Of a DNA stretch of 64,000 bases, positions 9,441 to 15,815 are shown one piece after another. Source of the stretch: a virus; the IMG/VR virus record IMGVR_UViG_3300032287_003808, positions 62,001-126,000 of that record. The stretch is one strand, 5' to 3'. Position 1 is the stretch's first letter. The number at the start of each line of letters is the position of its first letter. The notes beneath the pieces are model-generated. The model was not told where the DNA came from, did no database searches, and saw nothing but the letters and a program-made list of their open reading frames with translations. Made by a program: the position numbers and the translations under genes.

Positions 9441-9878
9441 TTAATCTTCAATAGCCAAGCAATTTTGAACAAAATCTTGAATCTTTTTTAAAAAGGCGCA
9501 CTTTTCATATTCTTCTTGTTCTTCAAAATAATGCATACATAATTTAACAGCGGTTAAAAGGTTTTCATTAGACGCTATTTCTAAATCTTTTACCCATTGT
9601 CCATCATTCCAATCTACCTGGCTAATCCAAAACCATGCTCTATTATACATCATAAACTCTCCAGCTAAATCAACTTGGATCATATCTAGGCTTTCATCAG
9701 CTTGGCTAAAGAAGTTTATAATAGACTTTTTAAAAAGTAAACCATTAAGGATAAGTCTTTCAAAAACCTTAATTTTATAAATAGGGCTTTCTTTAAAACT
9801 CTCTAAGTTCTTACTAAGCACCTCACCATCATCATCAGAGGTGGGGTTAAAGTAGTTAAAAAATTTATTTAAATCCAT
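9441..9878 (-). CDS. Conserved-type phage protein, unknown
   Basis: The 145-residue protein is acidic and helical. Its C-terminus (FEEQEEYEKCAFLKKIQDF) resembles a UVR-like helical hairpin, the short motif that lets UvrB, UvrC and McsA proteins bind partners; that match is weak. The same pattern recurs in the 78-residue protein at 20321 (ETEEFETAALVRDEF). A late-type motif lies about 125 bp upstream. Confidence 0.7.
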   Translation of the reverse strand: MDLNKFFNYFNPTSDDDGEVLSKNLESFKESPIYKIKVFERLILNGLLFKKSIINFFSQADESLDMIQVDLAGEFMMYNRAWFWISQVDWNDGQWVKDLEIASNENLLTAVKLCMHYFEEQEEYEKCAFLKKIQDFVQNCLAIED

Positions 9879-10002
9879 TATATTAAAATTAGTTTAAAGA
9901 ACTTAATCTATATCTTATTTACTTGATTTCGCCATAAAATAGCCTATAACCCTAATCTAAATCCTAATATCCGTATATACGACCTAGTATGTGTAGGTTT
10001 GT

Positions 10003-10012
10003 TGATAAATAT
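10003..10012 (-). promoter_or_regulatory. Late-type promoter motif
   Basis: ATATTTATCA followed by ACAA on the minus strand, overlapping the end of the GIY-YIG-type gene. It would start a leader of about 120 nt before the gene at 9878. The same variant precedes the structured RNA at 35665-35976. Confidence 0.5.
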
Positions 10013-10497
10013 TATAAGTACCTTTGTCCCAACAATGTAATGGCTGTTTTGGCTTCCTCCACGGATATTTGAAAAAACTCTCTATCGTTATTTATCCTAT
10101 AACCTTTTAAATACCTATGAAGCTCAATTTCTAAAGCGTGTGCATTAAAGCATCTAAACGCATATACAACACTAAACTCCAAAGGCACGCCAGTTGATCG
10201 AGAAATTTGTTTAGCACGTTTATCCGGCGTCTTATCAGTAAATCCTATTTTAACCAAATTAGGCATAGTCTTATTTGTCAAAATGTAGATCCATGAGTCA
10301 CCTTCACCTTCCCTATTTTGATACAGATCTTTTTTTCTAGCTGTATAATAAGTTACGTTATCCCATTCTGGGTCTTCTTCATTTGGTGTTAGGGTAAAGA
10401 ATGCTGGTTCTGATCCTGTGAAGTCTTCTGATACTGGGATATAATTGTGTGCTTCGGATTCACTAATACGTTTCATACTAGTTTGGGTATTTTTCAT
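10012..10497 (-). CDS. T5orf172-type GIY-YIG nuclease-like protein
   Basis: The 161-residue protein carries a T5orf172 / Mug113-type domain of the GIY-YIG superfamily at about residues 60-155. Its marks are IYILTNKTMPNLVKIGFTDK, an Arg-rich AKQISRSTGVP helix, and the late ALEIELHRYLKGYRINNDRE block with the conserved Glu and Arg. Such domains occur in phage nucleases and in DNA-binding accessory proteins. It overlaps the next gene upstream by 20 bp. Catalytic activity is possible but not certain. Confidence 0.82.
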   Translation of the reverse strand: MKNTQTSMKRISESEAHNYIPVSEDFTGSEPAFFTLTPNEEDPEWDNVTYYTARKKDLYQNREGEGDSWIYILTNKTMPNLVKIGFTDKTPDKRAKQISRSTGVPLEFSVVYAFRCFNAHALEIELHRYLKGYRINNDREFFQISVEEAKTAITLLGQRYL

Positions 10498-10750
10498 AAT
10501 ACTCCTCTTCCGTCATATAAATTGCTTCGTTAACTCGTTTTGTAAGTTCCTTAATGCTACGTTTTCTAGCGTTGACAAAAGTTAGAAACAAACTAGCTGA
10601 AATTATTAAGAACGAAATAATGTCCATGTCTACAATTTCTATTACGGCTAGTATTGATTCTACTACACCTGTAAACATTAATGTGATGATTACGAAATCA
10701 ATTACTCGGATTTCTTTTTCTAGTTGCTGTGCTTTTTCCTTGTTACTCAT
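10478..10750 (-). CDS. Small two-helix membrane protein
   Basis: The 90-residue protein has two hydrophobic segments (DFVIITLMFTGVVESILAVI and MDIISFLIISASLFLTFV) between charged ends. The start ATG follows AAAGGTC. It marks the low-coordinate end of the early gene array; a CATATATT box lies 30 bp upstream but without a clear GGA box. Function unknown. Confidence 0.75.
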   Translation of the reverse strand: MSNKEKAQQLEKEIRVIDFVIITLMFTGVVESILAVIEIVDMDIISFLIISASLFLTFVNARKRSIKELTKRVNEAIYMTEEEYYEKYPN

Positions 10751-11127
10751 GACCTTTATTTTTTAATTATTAATTTCTTTGAATATATGAAACTAATTTA
10801 GTATATACAAATATACTTGGTCAAAAGGTGAAATTTTTTTAAAGATCTCTTTTTGTGGGTTTTTGGGTTTTATCCATTTTTGCAATTTTGGAATCATGGG
10901 GTATATTCTTTGGGTGGTATATAATTATATATTTATCGATGGGTAAAAGTTGTTTTCGCTCTATAAATCCATCACATTCCTTCCCGTATACCCATACCCC
11001 GTACATTGACCGTAACGCGTACGGGGGATATACATACCTAGTACGTACCATATATGTACCATATACCGTATGCGGTGAGACTACGGAAGTGGGTCCTTGC
11101 GGACCCACCTTTATTAGAAGCGCTAAA
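10751..11127 (-). other. 377-bp stretch without a clear gene
   Basis: This stretch is richer in GC and in short palindromes than its surroundings (repeats of GTAC and GTATAC near 10985-11075). An open frame at 10839-11006 on the minus strand could give a 55-residue basic protein starting MYGVWVYGKECDGF, but it has neither the usual leader nor a promoter box, so I do not call it. A strong hairpin lies at 11089-11108. It may be the boundary between two transcription units. Confidence 0.5.
11089..11108 (-). terminator. Strong hairpin without U-tract
   Basis: Perfect 8-bp stem GTGGGTCC / GGACCCAC with a 4-nt loop, just after the gene that ends at 11128. No run of T follows on the minus strand, so it may stop or stabilise transcripts rather than act as a classical terminator. 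Confidence 0.5.
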
Positions 11128-11352
11128 CTACCATCTCGTCACTTGGTCATCATTGTTTTTGGTTGTCATGTATTCCGCATACGGGTCTTCACAGTTCTCA
11201 ATCGCTCTAACTATGTCACTTTTCAAATACGCAGCGTCCATCACGCTTAACTTACTTGTGTCGTAACCCATCGCCTTCAAGAAATCCATTACTGCGATGA
11301 ACTGATCCATTACGTTCACATCTACACCATCAAGTTTTTTCAAATTTTTCAT
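11128..11352 (-). CDS. Small early protein, unknown
   Basis: A 74-residue helical, acidic protein (MDQFIAVMDFLKAMGYDTSK). An ECF-like promoter lies 25 bp upstream. The base composition is richer in GC than in genes above 13 kb. No family recognised. Confidence 0.72.
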   Translation of the reverse strand: MKNLKKLDGVDVNVMDQFIAVMDFLKAMGYDTSKLSVMDAAYLKSDIVRAIENCEDPYAEYMTTKNNDDQVTRW

Positions 11353-11376
11353 AACCGCTATTTTTAATTATACTTT

Positions 11377-11409
11377 AATATACGTAATTCAATTTCAGAG
11401 TCTGTATCC
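11377..11409 (-). promoter_or_regulatory. ECF-like early promoter
   Basis: GGATAC, 19-bp gap, CGTATATT; for the gene starting at 11352. Confidence 0.7.
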
Positions 11410-11607
11410 CAACATATAATTGCCAATGTAACTATCTAAACTTGTTCCGCGGCAAATGTCATACCCTGTTTCCGCCTTGTCGTTATCACGTTTCGCATAC
11501 TCTTCTAACGCGGTGTACACTTCAGGTATCAATATTTTCTTCCACCCTGACAACTGTTCTGCTTGGATTCTCATTCCGTCCACTACTGTAAAAACTTTTC
11601 TTTCCAT
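11395..11607 (-). CDS. Small early protein, unknown
   Basis: A 70-residue protein starting MERKVFTVVDGMRIQAEQ, mixed alpha/beta by appearance. Leader ends in CGGTTATG, shared with its neighbours. The end of the gene carries the GGATAC box of the next promoter. No family recognised. Confidence 0.72.
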   Translation of the reverse strand: MERKVFTVVDGMRIQAEQLSGWKKILIPEVYTALEEYAKRDNDKAETGYDICRGTSLDSYIGNYMLGYRL

Positions 11608-11630
11608 AACCGTTTCTTTAAATATACTTT

Positions 11631-11663
11631 AATATACGTAACTGTCTTTAGTCATTAGTGTCC
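11631..11663 (-). promoter_or_regulatory. ECF-like early promoter
   Basis: GGACAC, 19-bp gap, CGTATATT; for the gene starting at 11607. The upstream box lies inside the end of the 44-residue gene. Confidence 0.7.
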
Positions 11664-11782
11664 TTAGCTAACTCTTCAAACTGTAATATCAACAACGGAA
11701 CCAATCCGATTAAACCCCAATCGTTCCCGAACGCCAATAATATCGTTCCAAATACTCCTACTGTAATACCAAATGTTCTCAT
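11648..11782 (-). CDS. 44-residue membrane peptide
   Basis: The ATG at 11782 follows the array's usual leader (AAACGGTT). The peptide starts MRTFGITVGVFGTILLAFGN and has one or two hydrophobic segments followed by an acidic tail. It has its own ECF-like promoter, which supports a real gene. Function unknown. Confidence 0.7.
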   Translation of the reverse strand: MRTFGITVGVFGTILLAFGNDWGLIGLVPLLILQFEELAKDTND

Positions 11783-11805
11783 AACCGTTTCTTTAAATAT
11801 ACTGA

Positions 11806-11838
11806 AATATACGTAATGTCATTTGCGACTTATACTCC
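11806..11838 (-). promoter_or_regulatory. ECF-like early promoter
   Basis: GGAGTA, 19-bp gap, CGTATATT; for the gene starting at 11782. Confidence 0.72.
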
Positions 11839-12135
11839 CGTCTTTGCTCTCAATATGTCATCTAACATGTCGATTAGGTCTCCTAGGTAGCCATTACGAG
11901 CTAAGTCATCTAAATCGTATGTCTGGTCTTCATAATACCCACCACAACAATCACATCCGAAATCAATATACTCACCTAACACTACTGTTCCGTTTTCGAA
12001 ATCGAAACCTCGCAACTCCAATTTACCCACTTTGTCAAGTCGATCACACCATAACTCCATTTCGAAATCGATGTCTTTAATTTTTCCGAATTGTGTAAAC
12101 GTGTTACACGCGTCCATAAACTCTCTTGCTGTCAT
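11830..12135 (-). CDS. Acidic early protein, unknown
   Basis: About 101 residues from the ATG at 12135, chosen because it follows GAAGGTT like its neighbours; an in-frame TTG nine bases further up is less likely. The protein starts MTAREFMDACNTFTQFGKI and contains CDCCGGYYEDQTYDLDDLA, a Cys-rich turn that could bind metal. The 25-residue gene upstream ends 5 bp before this start. Confidence 0.75.
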   Translation of the reverse strand: MTAREFMDACNTFTQFGKIKDIDFEMELWCDRLDKVGKLELRGFDFENGTVVLGEYIDFGCDCCGGYYEDQTYDLDDLARNGYLGDLIDMLDDILRAKTGV

Positions 12136-12140
12136 AACCT

Positions 12141-12218
12141 TCAATTTAGAATATACAATAAAGCAAATTTAACACCTACTACTCCCACTGCCAATAATAA
12201 ACATACTAAAACTTCCAT
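12141..12218 (-). CDS. 25-residue membrane peptide
   Basis: A single-helix peptide starting MEVLVCLLLAVGVVGVKFAL, with the usual leader (AACGGTTATG) and its own promoter. It lies just ahead of the 101-residue gene. Function unknown. Confidence 0.6.
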   Translation of the reverse strand: MEVLVCLLLAVGVVGVKFALLYILN

Positions 12219-12242
12219 AACCGTTATTTTTAATTATACTTT

Positions 12243-12275
12243 AATATACGTAACAATGTTTGGTGTTATTACTCC
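12243..12275 (-). promoter_or_regulatory. ECF-like early promoter
   Basis: GGAGTA, 19-bp gap, CGTATATT; for the gene starting at 12218. The GGAGTA box overlaps the stop codon region of the 52-residue gene. Confidence 0.75.
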
Positions 12276-12427
12276 TTTATAACGTGTTTAATATACTCTC
12301 CCTCATCGAACCAATAAAACGCTAGTCGTCCGTCTTCAAGTCGTAACGTTATCACCGCTTGGTCTAAATTGCCATCCATACTCAAAATGTCGGCTCCGTG
12401 TTTCTGTAAAAATGTTTGCGTTCTCAT
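12269..12427 (-). CDS. 52-residue early protein, unknown
   Basis: A small protein starting MRTQTFLQKHGADILSMDGN and ending IKHVIKE. Its last Glu codon and stop (GAGTAA) overlap the upstream box of the next promoter. It lacks its own ECF-like box and is probably read from the promoter of the repeat protein at 12483-12905. A hairpin lies 11 bp before the ATG. Confidence 0.65.
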   Translation of the reverse strand: MRTQTFLQKHGADILSMDGNLDQAVITLRLEDGRLAFYWFDEGEYIKHVIKE

Positions 12428-12437
12428 GTACCCCGAA

Positions 12438-12455
12438 AGCCCGATTACTCGGGCT
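12438..12455 (-). promoter_or_regulatory. Leader hairpin or terminator
   Basis: Stem AGCCCGA / TCGGGCT with a 4-nt loop, followed by TTC on the minus strand, 11 bp before the ATG at 12427 and 28 bp after the repeat-protein gene. It could be an attenuating terminator or a translation control element. Confidence 0.5.
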
Positions 12456-12482
12456 CACAAGGTGTATATTTAAGATAACCGG

Positions 12483-12905
12483 TTATGAAGCGGTGTCGTT
12501 AATTACTACTTTTGGTCTTCCAAGTGGCATCACACCACCATTAGCGGCTTTCTTGGCTTCCATTTCCGCCAATCGTTTCTGGCGCGCACTTTCCCCATTC
12601 ACCGGGCGACCTTTTTTCAACTCACCATTTGCTCGTTTCGTCTCTAACTCCACTAACCGCATTTGGCGGGCACTGTCTGCCTTAATTGGTCGACCCTTTT
12701 TCAACTCACCATTCGCTCGTTTCTCAGCCAACTCGGCAATTCGTATTTGGCGGGCACTATCTGCCTTAACTGGTCGGCCTCGTTTCCCTGTTGTCTCTGG
12801 CTTGGCCATGTTTGCCAACATCTCTTCCAATACTACGCTCTTCATTGTATGAGCTCCTTTAATTCCTGCTGCAATCGCTGTTGCTACTAATTCATTTCTT
12901 TTCAT
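12483..12905 (-). CDS. Tandem-repeat protein with GRP (AT-hook-like) motifs
   Basis: The 140-residue basic protein has three and a half copies of a unit of about 28 residues: (K)KGRPxxxxSARQxRLxEL followed by xxKRANGELK. GRP flanked by basic residues is the core of AT-hooks, which bind the minor groove of AT-rich DNA, so a DNA-binding or DNA-packing role is likely but not proven. A paralogue lies at 14841-15161. This copy uses clearly more GC-rich codons than the paralogue, which hints at separate origin or selection. Confidence 0.8.
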   Translation of the reverse strand: MKRNELVATAIAAGIKGAHTMKSVVLEEMLANMAKPETTGKRGRPVKADSARQIRIAELAEKRANGELKKGRPIKADSARQMRLVELETKRANGELKKGRPVNGESARQKRLAEMEAKKAANGGVMPLGRPKVVINDTAS

Positions 12906-12931
12906 AACTGTTATTTTTAATTATACTTTAA

Positions 12932-12964
12932 TATACGTAACTGATTTAACTTAACTTACTCCCC
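12932..12964 (-). promoter_or_regulatory. ECF-like early promoter
   Basis: GGGGTA, 19-bp gap, CGTATATT; for the repeat protein starting at 12905. Confidence 0.65.
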
Positions 12965-13096
12965 ACTTAAACTGATGTAATTAAATTGGTTGTAATCCAT
13001 CTCACCAATAATCATAGATGCTACTACCGTTACTAATCCTACTACCGCAATGGTTCCCATTGCTCCTAATACTAATGTTTCAATCCAATTTTTCAT
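12953..13096 (-). CDS. 47-residue membrane peptide
   Basis: Starts MKNWIETLVLGAMGTIAVVG and has one long membrane helix, then a short polar tail. Leader AAAAAGGTT before the ATG at 13096 and its own promoter support the call. Its end overlaps the upstream box of the next promoter. Confidence 0.68.
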
Positions 13097-13111
13097 AACC
13101 TTTTTTTATTT

Positions 13112-13144
13112 AATATACGTAACCAATCTAACTAAACTTACTCC
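13112..13144 (-). promoter_or_regulatory. ECF-like early promoter
   Basis: GGAGTA, 19-bp gap, CGTATATT; for the gene starting at 13096. The box overlaps the final GAG-TAA of the 22-residue gene. Confidence 0.75.
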
Positions 13145-13206
13145 TCATTATATTCAGAGTACCATTCAATCTTTTCCCAGCTAATTAGTCCATCAAAATT
13201 CTCCAT
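13138..13206 (-). CDS. 22-residue peptide
   Basis: A very short acidic frame starting MENFDGLISWEKIEWYSEYN, preceded by AAAGGTT and an ECF-like promoter. The regular promoter-leader-frame-box layout is the only support, so I hold it with moderate confidence. Confidence 0.5.
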   Translation of the reverse strand: MENFDGLISWEKIEWYSEYNEE

Positions 13207-13230
13207 AACCTTTATCTTAAAATATAATTA

Positions 13231-13263
13231 AATATAAGTAATTTACTTTAATTCATTTACTCC
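13231..13263 (-). promoter_or_regulatory. ECF-like early promoter
   Basis: GGAGTA, 19-bp gap, CTTATATT; for the gene starting at 13206. Confidence 0.7.
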
Positions 13264-13448
13264 TTACTTAACCATTTTAACCCATTAACATCTTTAACTT
13301 CAATAATCTCATACTCATTTTTATCCCTATCACACAATTCTTCAAACTCAATCTCACCCACCTCATAACCTAAACTCTCAATCAATTCTTCCTTACTATT
13401 ACTAATAAAACTAAAATTTAAACAATAATCAATCACTAAATACTTCAT
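13257..13448 (-). CDS. Small acidic early protein
   Basis: 63 residues, starting MKYLVIDYCLNFSFISNSKE, with a helix-rich acidic middle (EELIESLGYEVGEIEFEEL). Start follows the usual leader. No family recognised. Confidence 0.72.
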   Translation of the reverse strand: MKYLVIDYCLNFSFISNSKEELIESLGYEVGEIEFEELCDRDKNEYEIIEVKDVNGLKWLSKE

Positions 13449-13472
13449 AACTTTATCTTTTTAATTTATATA

Positions 13473-13505
13473 AATATAAGTAACAAAAATGGGGGCTCTT
13501 ACACC
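13473..13505 (-). promoter_or_regulatory. ECF-like early promoter with embedded hairpin
   Basis: GGTGTA, 19-bp gap, CTTATATT; for the gene starting at 13448. GGTGTA lies in the stem-loop of the terminator at 13485-13509. Confidence 0.65.
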
Positions 13506-13509
13506 CCCA
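13485..13509 (-). terminator. Rho-independent terminator inside a promoter
   Basis: TGGGGG / CCCCCA stem, 8-nt loop, then TTTTTG on the minus strand, after the gene ending at 13514. It occupies the spacer and upstream box of the next promoter. Confidence 0.75.
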
Positions 13510-13513
13510 CTAA

Positions 13514-13735
13514 TTAAATATAATCATATTCATCATTCCAATTACACTCAATAAATCCTATCTCACTCAAATCATCTATATAATTATAACAAAAATCTAA
13601 ATAATCTTTATAAATTATATCCTCACCCACCTTAAACTCATTTAAAAAGTTATTTAACATCTCATCATCCTCATAAGATTCAATCACTTCTTTAACATAG
13701 TCATAATCTCTAGTCTTAAATTTAATTTTTCCCAT
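13514..13735 (-). CDS. Small acidic early protein
   Basis: 73 residues, Asp/Glu/Tyr-rich (YDYVKEVIESYEDDEMLNNF), net strongly negative. Strongly acidic small phage proteins can mimic DNA, but nothing here shows that. Followed by a clear terminator. Confidence 0.72.
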   Translation of the reverse strand: MGKIKFKTRDYDYVKEVIESYEDDEMLNNFLNEFKVGEDIIYKDYLDFCYNYIDDLSEIGFIECNWNDEYDYI

Positions 13736-13759
13736 AATCTTTATTTTTTAATTTATATA

Positions 13760-13792
13760 AATATAAGTAATAAAATTAAATAATTATGTTCC
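13760..13792 (-). promoter_or_regulatory. ECF-like early promoter
   Basis: GGAACA, 19-bp gap, CTTATATT; for the gene starting at 13735. Confidence 0.7.
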
Positions 13793-13794
13793 TG

Positions 13795-13983
13795 TTAATT
13801 AAATGTTACCATCCTGTGAGCTAATAAAGCCAACTCCGTGTCATTAAAGGGCTCTTCTCCCTCGTTAATATATTTTCTCAATTGGTAGGCCACTATGGCC
13901 TTTATATCCTGGCCTGATATCTCCCCTTCATTAGCCCTCTTCATGGCCAGTTTGAACCTGTTTATTACTTTAATCTCATTCAT
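13795..13983 (-). CDS. Small helical early protein
   Basis: 62 residues, starting MNEIKVINRFKLAMKRANEG; two or three helices are likely. Own promoter and terminator-type hairpin upstream. No family recognised. Confidence 0.72.
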   Translation of the reverse strand: MNEIKVINRFKLAMKRANEGEISGQDIKAIVAYQLRKYINEGEEPFNDTELALLAHRMVTFN

Positions 13984-14008
13984 AACCTTTATCTTTTTAA
14001 TTTATCTT

Positions 14009-14041
14009 AATATACGTAATTTGTTGGGGCTATTTTATTCC
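14009..14041 (-). promoter_or_regulatory. ECF-like early promoter with embedded hairpin
   Basis: GGAATA, 19-bp gap, CGTATATT; for the gene starting at 13983. The box lies in the loop region of the hairpin at 14026-14048. Confidence 0.75.
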
Positions 14042-14048
14042 TAGCCCC
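14026..14048 (-). terminator. Terminator-like hairpin inside a promoter
   Basis: GGGGCTA / TAGCCCC stem with a 9-nt loop, at the end of the gene at 14030-14260 and overlapping its stop codon. No long T-run follows. Confidence 0.6.
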
Positions 14049-14260
14049 TCATATTTCAATAAACTATTTGCAATATACCTATGTACGGCATTTATATTTT
14101 TGAATTGGGACACATTATCAACAATTATTTTCTTGTCTGTGTCCTTAATATTTTTAGTTTCAATAAAACTTAGAATTACTCCTTTTGCCTCATTCAAATC
14201 TCTAATCTGGAATACTTGTGGTGCCACCTCTTCCAATACGCTTTTAATTTTGATCTTCAT
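14030..14260 (-). CDS. Small basic early protein
   Basis: 76 residues, starting MKIKIKSVLEEVAPQVFQIR, Lys-rich, with two helices and a short strand likely. Stop codon lies in the hairpin that also carries the next promoter box. No family recognised. Confidence 0.72.
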   Translation of the reverse strand: MKIKIKSVLEEVAPQVFQIRDLNEAKGVILSFIETKNIKDTDKKIIVDNVSQFKNINAVHRYIANSLLKYEGLGIK

Positions 14261-14284
14261 AACTTTATCTTTTTAATTTATTTA

Positions 14285-14317
14285 AATATATGTAACTAAA
14301 TTAGGGGGTCTTATTCC
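14285..14317 (-). promoter_or_regulatory. ECF-like early promoter with embedded hairpin
   Basis: GGAATA, 19-bp gap, CATATATT; for the gene starting at 14260. GGAATA forms the loop side of the hairpin at 14301-14323. Confidence 0.72.
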
Positions 14318-14323
14318 CCCTAA
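14301..14323 (-). terminator. Terminator-like hairpin inside a promoter
   Basis: TTAGGGGG / CCCCCTAA stem with a 7-nt loop, then TTTAG on the minus strand. It includes the stop codon of the gene at 14320-14580. Confidence 0.7.
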
Positions 14324-14580
14324 ATCCAATCCATACTATATCCCATTTCAACTAACTTATCCATAATATACTCTGGTAATTCAAATACACCATCATAATC
14401 TCTTAGGTAAGTTGTGTCTCCTTCCTTATCAAACCATAGGCCTCCTTCGGCATAAACCCTTTCACCCCCTGTTTCAACATCATACAATTCAAACCAACCG
14501 TAGCCTTCATTCTTGATTCCTACTGTCACTTCTAATTCTGTTCCTCGTGGTGATACCACCTTAAATGTTTCTTCTTTCAT
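14320..14580 (-). CDS. Small early protein, beta-rich
   Basis: 86 residues with a likely antiparallel beta sheet (EETFKVVSPRGTELEVTVGI; GYGWFELYDVETGGERVYA) and a closing helix. Usual leader and promoter. No family recognised. Confidence 0.74.
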   Translation of the reverse strand: MKEETFKVVSPRGTELEVTVGIKNEGYGWFELYDVETGGERVYAEGGLWFDKEGDTTYLRDYDGVFELPEYIMDKLVEMGYSMDWI

Positions 14581-14596
14581 AACCTTTTTTTCTTTT

Positions 14597-14629
14597 AATA
14601 TACGTAACTATTTCTAATGATTTTACTCC
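14597..14629 (-). promoter_or_regulatory. ECF-like early promoter
   Basis: GGAGTA, 19-bp gap, CGTATATT; for the gene starting at 14580. Confidence 0.75.
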
Positions 14630-14776
14630 CTAAAAATCACTTTTCATTAGTTCCTCTATCTTTTCTTTTAATTCTCCTAGTAATTCAGATGTTAGCTTTT
14701 CCTCATCAGCTAGTCCATTGTTCATTACATTAACTAATTCCTGTAGTACTAGTTGCTTTTCTTCCTTTAAACTCAT
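14630..14776 (-). CDS. 48-residue helical peptide
   Basis: Starts MSLKEEKQLVLQELVNVMNN and is entirely helical and acidic, probably a coiled coil. It has its own promoter and ends directly before the next promoter box. Confidence 0.68.
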   Translation of the reverse strand: MSLKEEKQLVLQELVNVMNNGLADEEKLTSELLGELKEKIEELMKSDF

Positions 14777-14792
14777 ATCTCTTTTTTTCTTA

Positions 14793-14825
14793 AATATATG
14801 TAATTAAAATAGGGGCTTTTACACC
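14793..14825 (-). promoter_or_regulatory. ECF-like early promoter with embedded hairpin
   Basis: GGTGTA, 19-bp gap, CATATATT; for the gene starting at 14776. Overlaps the hairpin at 14808-14831. Confidence 0.68.
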
Positions 14826-14831
14826 CCTATT
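14808..14831 (-). terminator. Terminator-like hairpin inside a promoter
   Basis: AATAGGGG / CCCCTATT stem with an 8-nt loop, then TTTAATT on the minus strand, just after the repeat protein ending at 14841. Confidence 0.7.
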
Positions 14832-14840
14832 ATTTTATTT

Positions 14841-15161
14841 TTATTCTTCACTTTTAATCATTTTTGGTCTCCCTAACTTAAAAGTTCCATTTAATTTTCT
14901 TTCTTCTATTTCCTTCAACCTCATCTGTCTTTTACTCTCTCCATTAACAGGTCTTCCTTTCTTTAACTCCCCATTACTTCTCTTCTCTTCTAATTCTTTT
15001 AGCCTTACCTGTCTAACACTATCTTCTTTAATGGGTCTTCCTTTTTTAATCTCCCCATTCTTTCTTCTTTCTTCTAATTCCTTTAGTCTTAATTGTCTTA
15101 CACTTTCAGGATTAACTGGGCGTCCCAATTGTTTTACTTCAATAATCTCTACTTTTTTCAT
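14841..15161 (-). CDS. Tandem-repeat protein with GRP (AT-hook-like) motifs
   Basis: The 106-residue paralogue of the protein at 12483-12905 has three full units of about 28 residues of the form (K)GRPxxxxSxRQxRLKELE then ExRxNGExK, and a last LGRP. It is very basic. The GRP cores suggest minor-groove DNA binding, by analogy with AT-hooks. Codons are AT-rich, like its neighbours and unlike the other paralogue. A terminator follows the gene. Confidence 0.8.
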   Translation of the reverse strand: MKKVEIIEVKQLGRPVNPESVRQLRLKELEERRKNGEIKKGRPIKEDSVRQVRLKELEEKRSNGELKKGRPVNGESKRQMRLKEIEERKLNGTFKLGRPKMIKSEE

Positions 15162-15186
15162 AACACTTATCTTTTTAATTTACTTA

Positions 15187-15219
15187 AATATACGTAACAA
15201 ATTTAACTTAAAACATTCC
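15187..15219 (-). promoter_or_regulatory. ECF-like early promoter
   Basis: GGAATG, 19-bp gap, CGTATATT; for the repeat protein starting at 15161. GGAATG codes the Gly-Met end of the upstream gene. Confidence 0.7.
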
Positions 15220-15402
15220 CCCGTCAATAATAAATACTTTAGTCTTTTTATTATCATCTTCACTCAGGTATACTTTTTCAGTTCCTATGTACTCAACATC
15301 ATTATAGTAAATATAATTTGTTGGGTCGGTTCCTTGAACAATCACTTCTAGATCTTTGTCCTTAACCTTTTCTAATTTTTTAATTAACTCCTTTACTGTC
15401 AT
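15208..15402 (-). CDS. Small early protein, unknown
   Basis: 64 residues, starting MTVKELIKKLEKVKDKDLEV and ending IIDGGMF. The form (short helix, DLEV strand, acidic loop, FIIDGG strand) is that of a widespread small phage and bacterial protein type of unknown function. Confidence 0.75.
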   Translation of the reverse strand: MTVKELIKKLEKVKDKDLEVIVQGTDPTNYIYYNDVEYIGTEKVYLSEDDNKKTKVFIIDGGMF

Positions 15403-15429
15403 AACCTTTTATATTTTTAATTATGTTGA

Positions 15430-15462
15430 AATATACGTAACAATTTCTAATAATTTTATTCC
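15430..15462 (-). promoter_or_regulatory. ECF-like early promoter
   Basis: GGAATA, 19-bp gap, CGTATATT; for the gene starting at 15402. Confidence 0.75.
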
Positions 15463-15767
15463 TCACTATCTATCATTTCTTTTAATTCTAGGAAAAAATC
15501 ATAGGCATCTGTTTTTCCTCCTATATGGAACTCATCCAATTCATTCATGGTGTATTCCTCATCATAAGTCTTCCAATCATAAACTGTAAATATCTCTCCA
15601 TTATACTCTACAATCCATTCCTTCTGAACCTTATCATCTCCTGATGCTTCTGGGTGTGTTGGTTCCCCTAGTACCCTAACTAGGTCCTGGTAGGTACAGT
15701 TAATGTATCCTTTAAATCCAGACCCTGATGTCTTCCCTTTTAATTCATTTTCTTTTAATACTTTCAT
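15456..15767 (-). CDS. Conserved-type phage protein, unknown
   Basis: 103 residues with the run GKTSGSGFKGYINCTYQDLV, then EWIVEYNGEIFTVYDWKTY and a late IGGK. I recall this layout from small proteins of many unrelated phages, where its role is unknown. Own promoter upstream; the final EE codons run into the next promoter box. Confidence 0.8.
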   Translation of the reverse strand: MKVLKENELKGKTSGSGFKGYINCTYQDLVRVLGEPTHPEASGDDKVQKEWIVEYNGEIFTVYDWKTYDEEYTMNELDEFHIGGKTDAYDFFLELKEMIDSEE

Positions 15768-15782
15768 AACCTTTTTTCTTTT

Positions 15783-15815
15783 AATATACGTAACTCTTTT
15801 AATCTAAGCTTATCC
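15783..15815 (-). promoter_or_regulatory. ECF-like early promoter
   Basis: GGATAA, 19-bp gap, CGTATATT; for the gene starting at 15767. Confidence 0.7.

Noticed and set aside
12472-12490. CGGTTATGAAGCG shared with 29145-29157, in start-codon-like context on the plus strand
   Set aside because: A 13-bp match in AT-rich leaders can be chance, and the frames that follow are a five-codon stub and the tRNA artefact.
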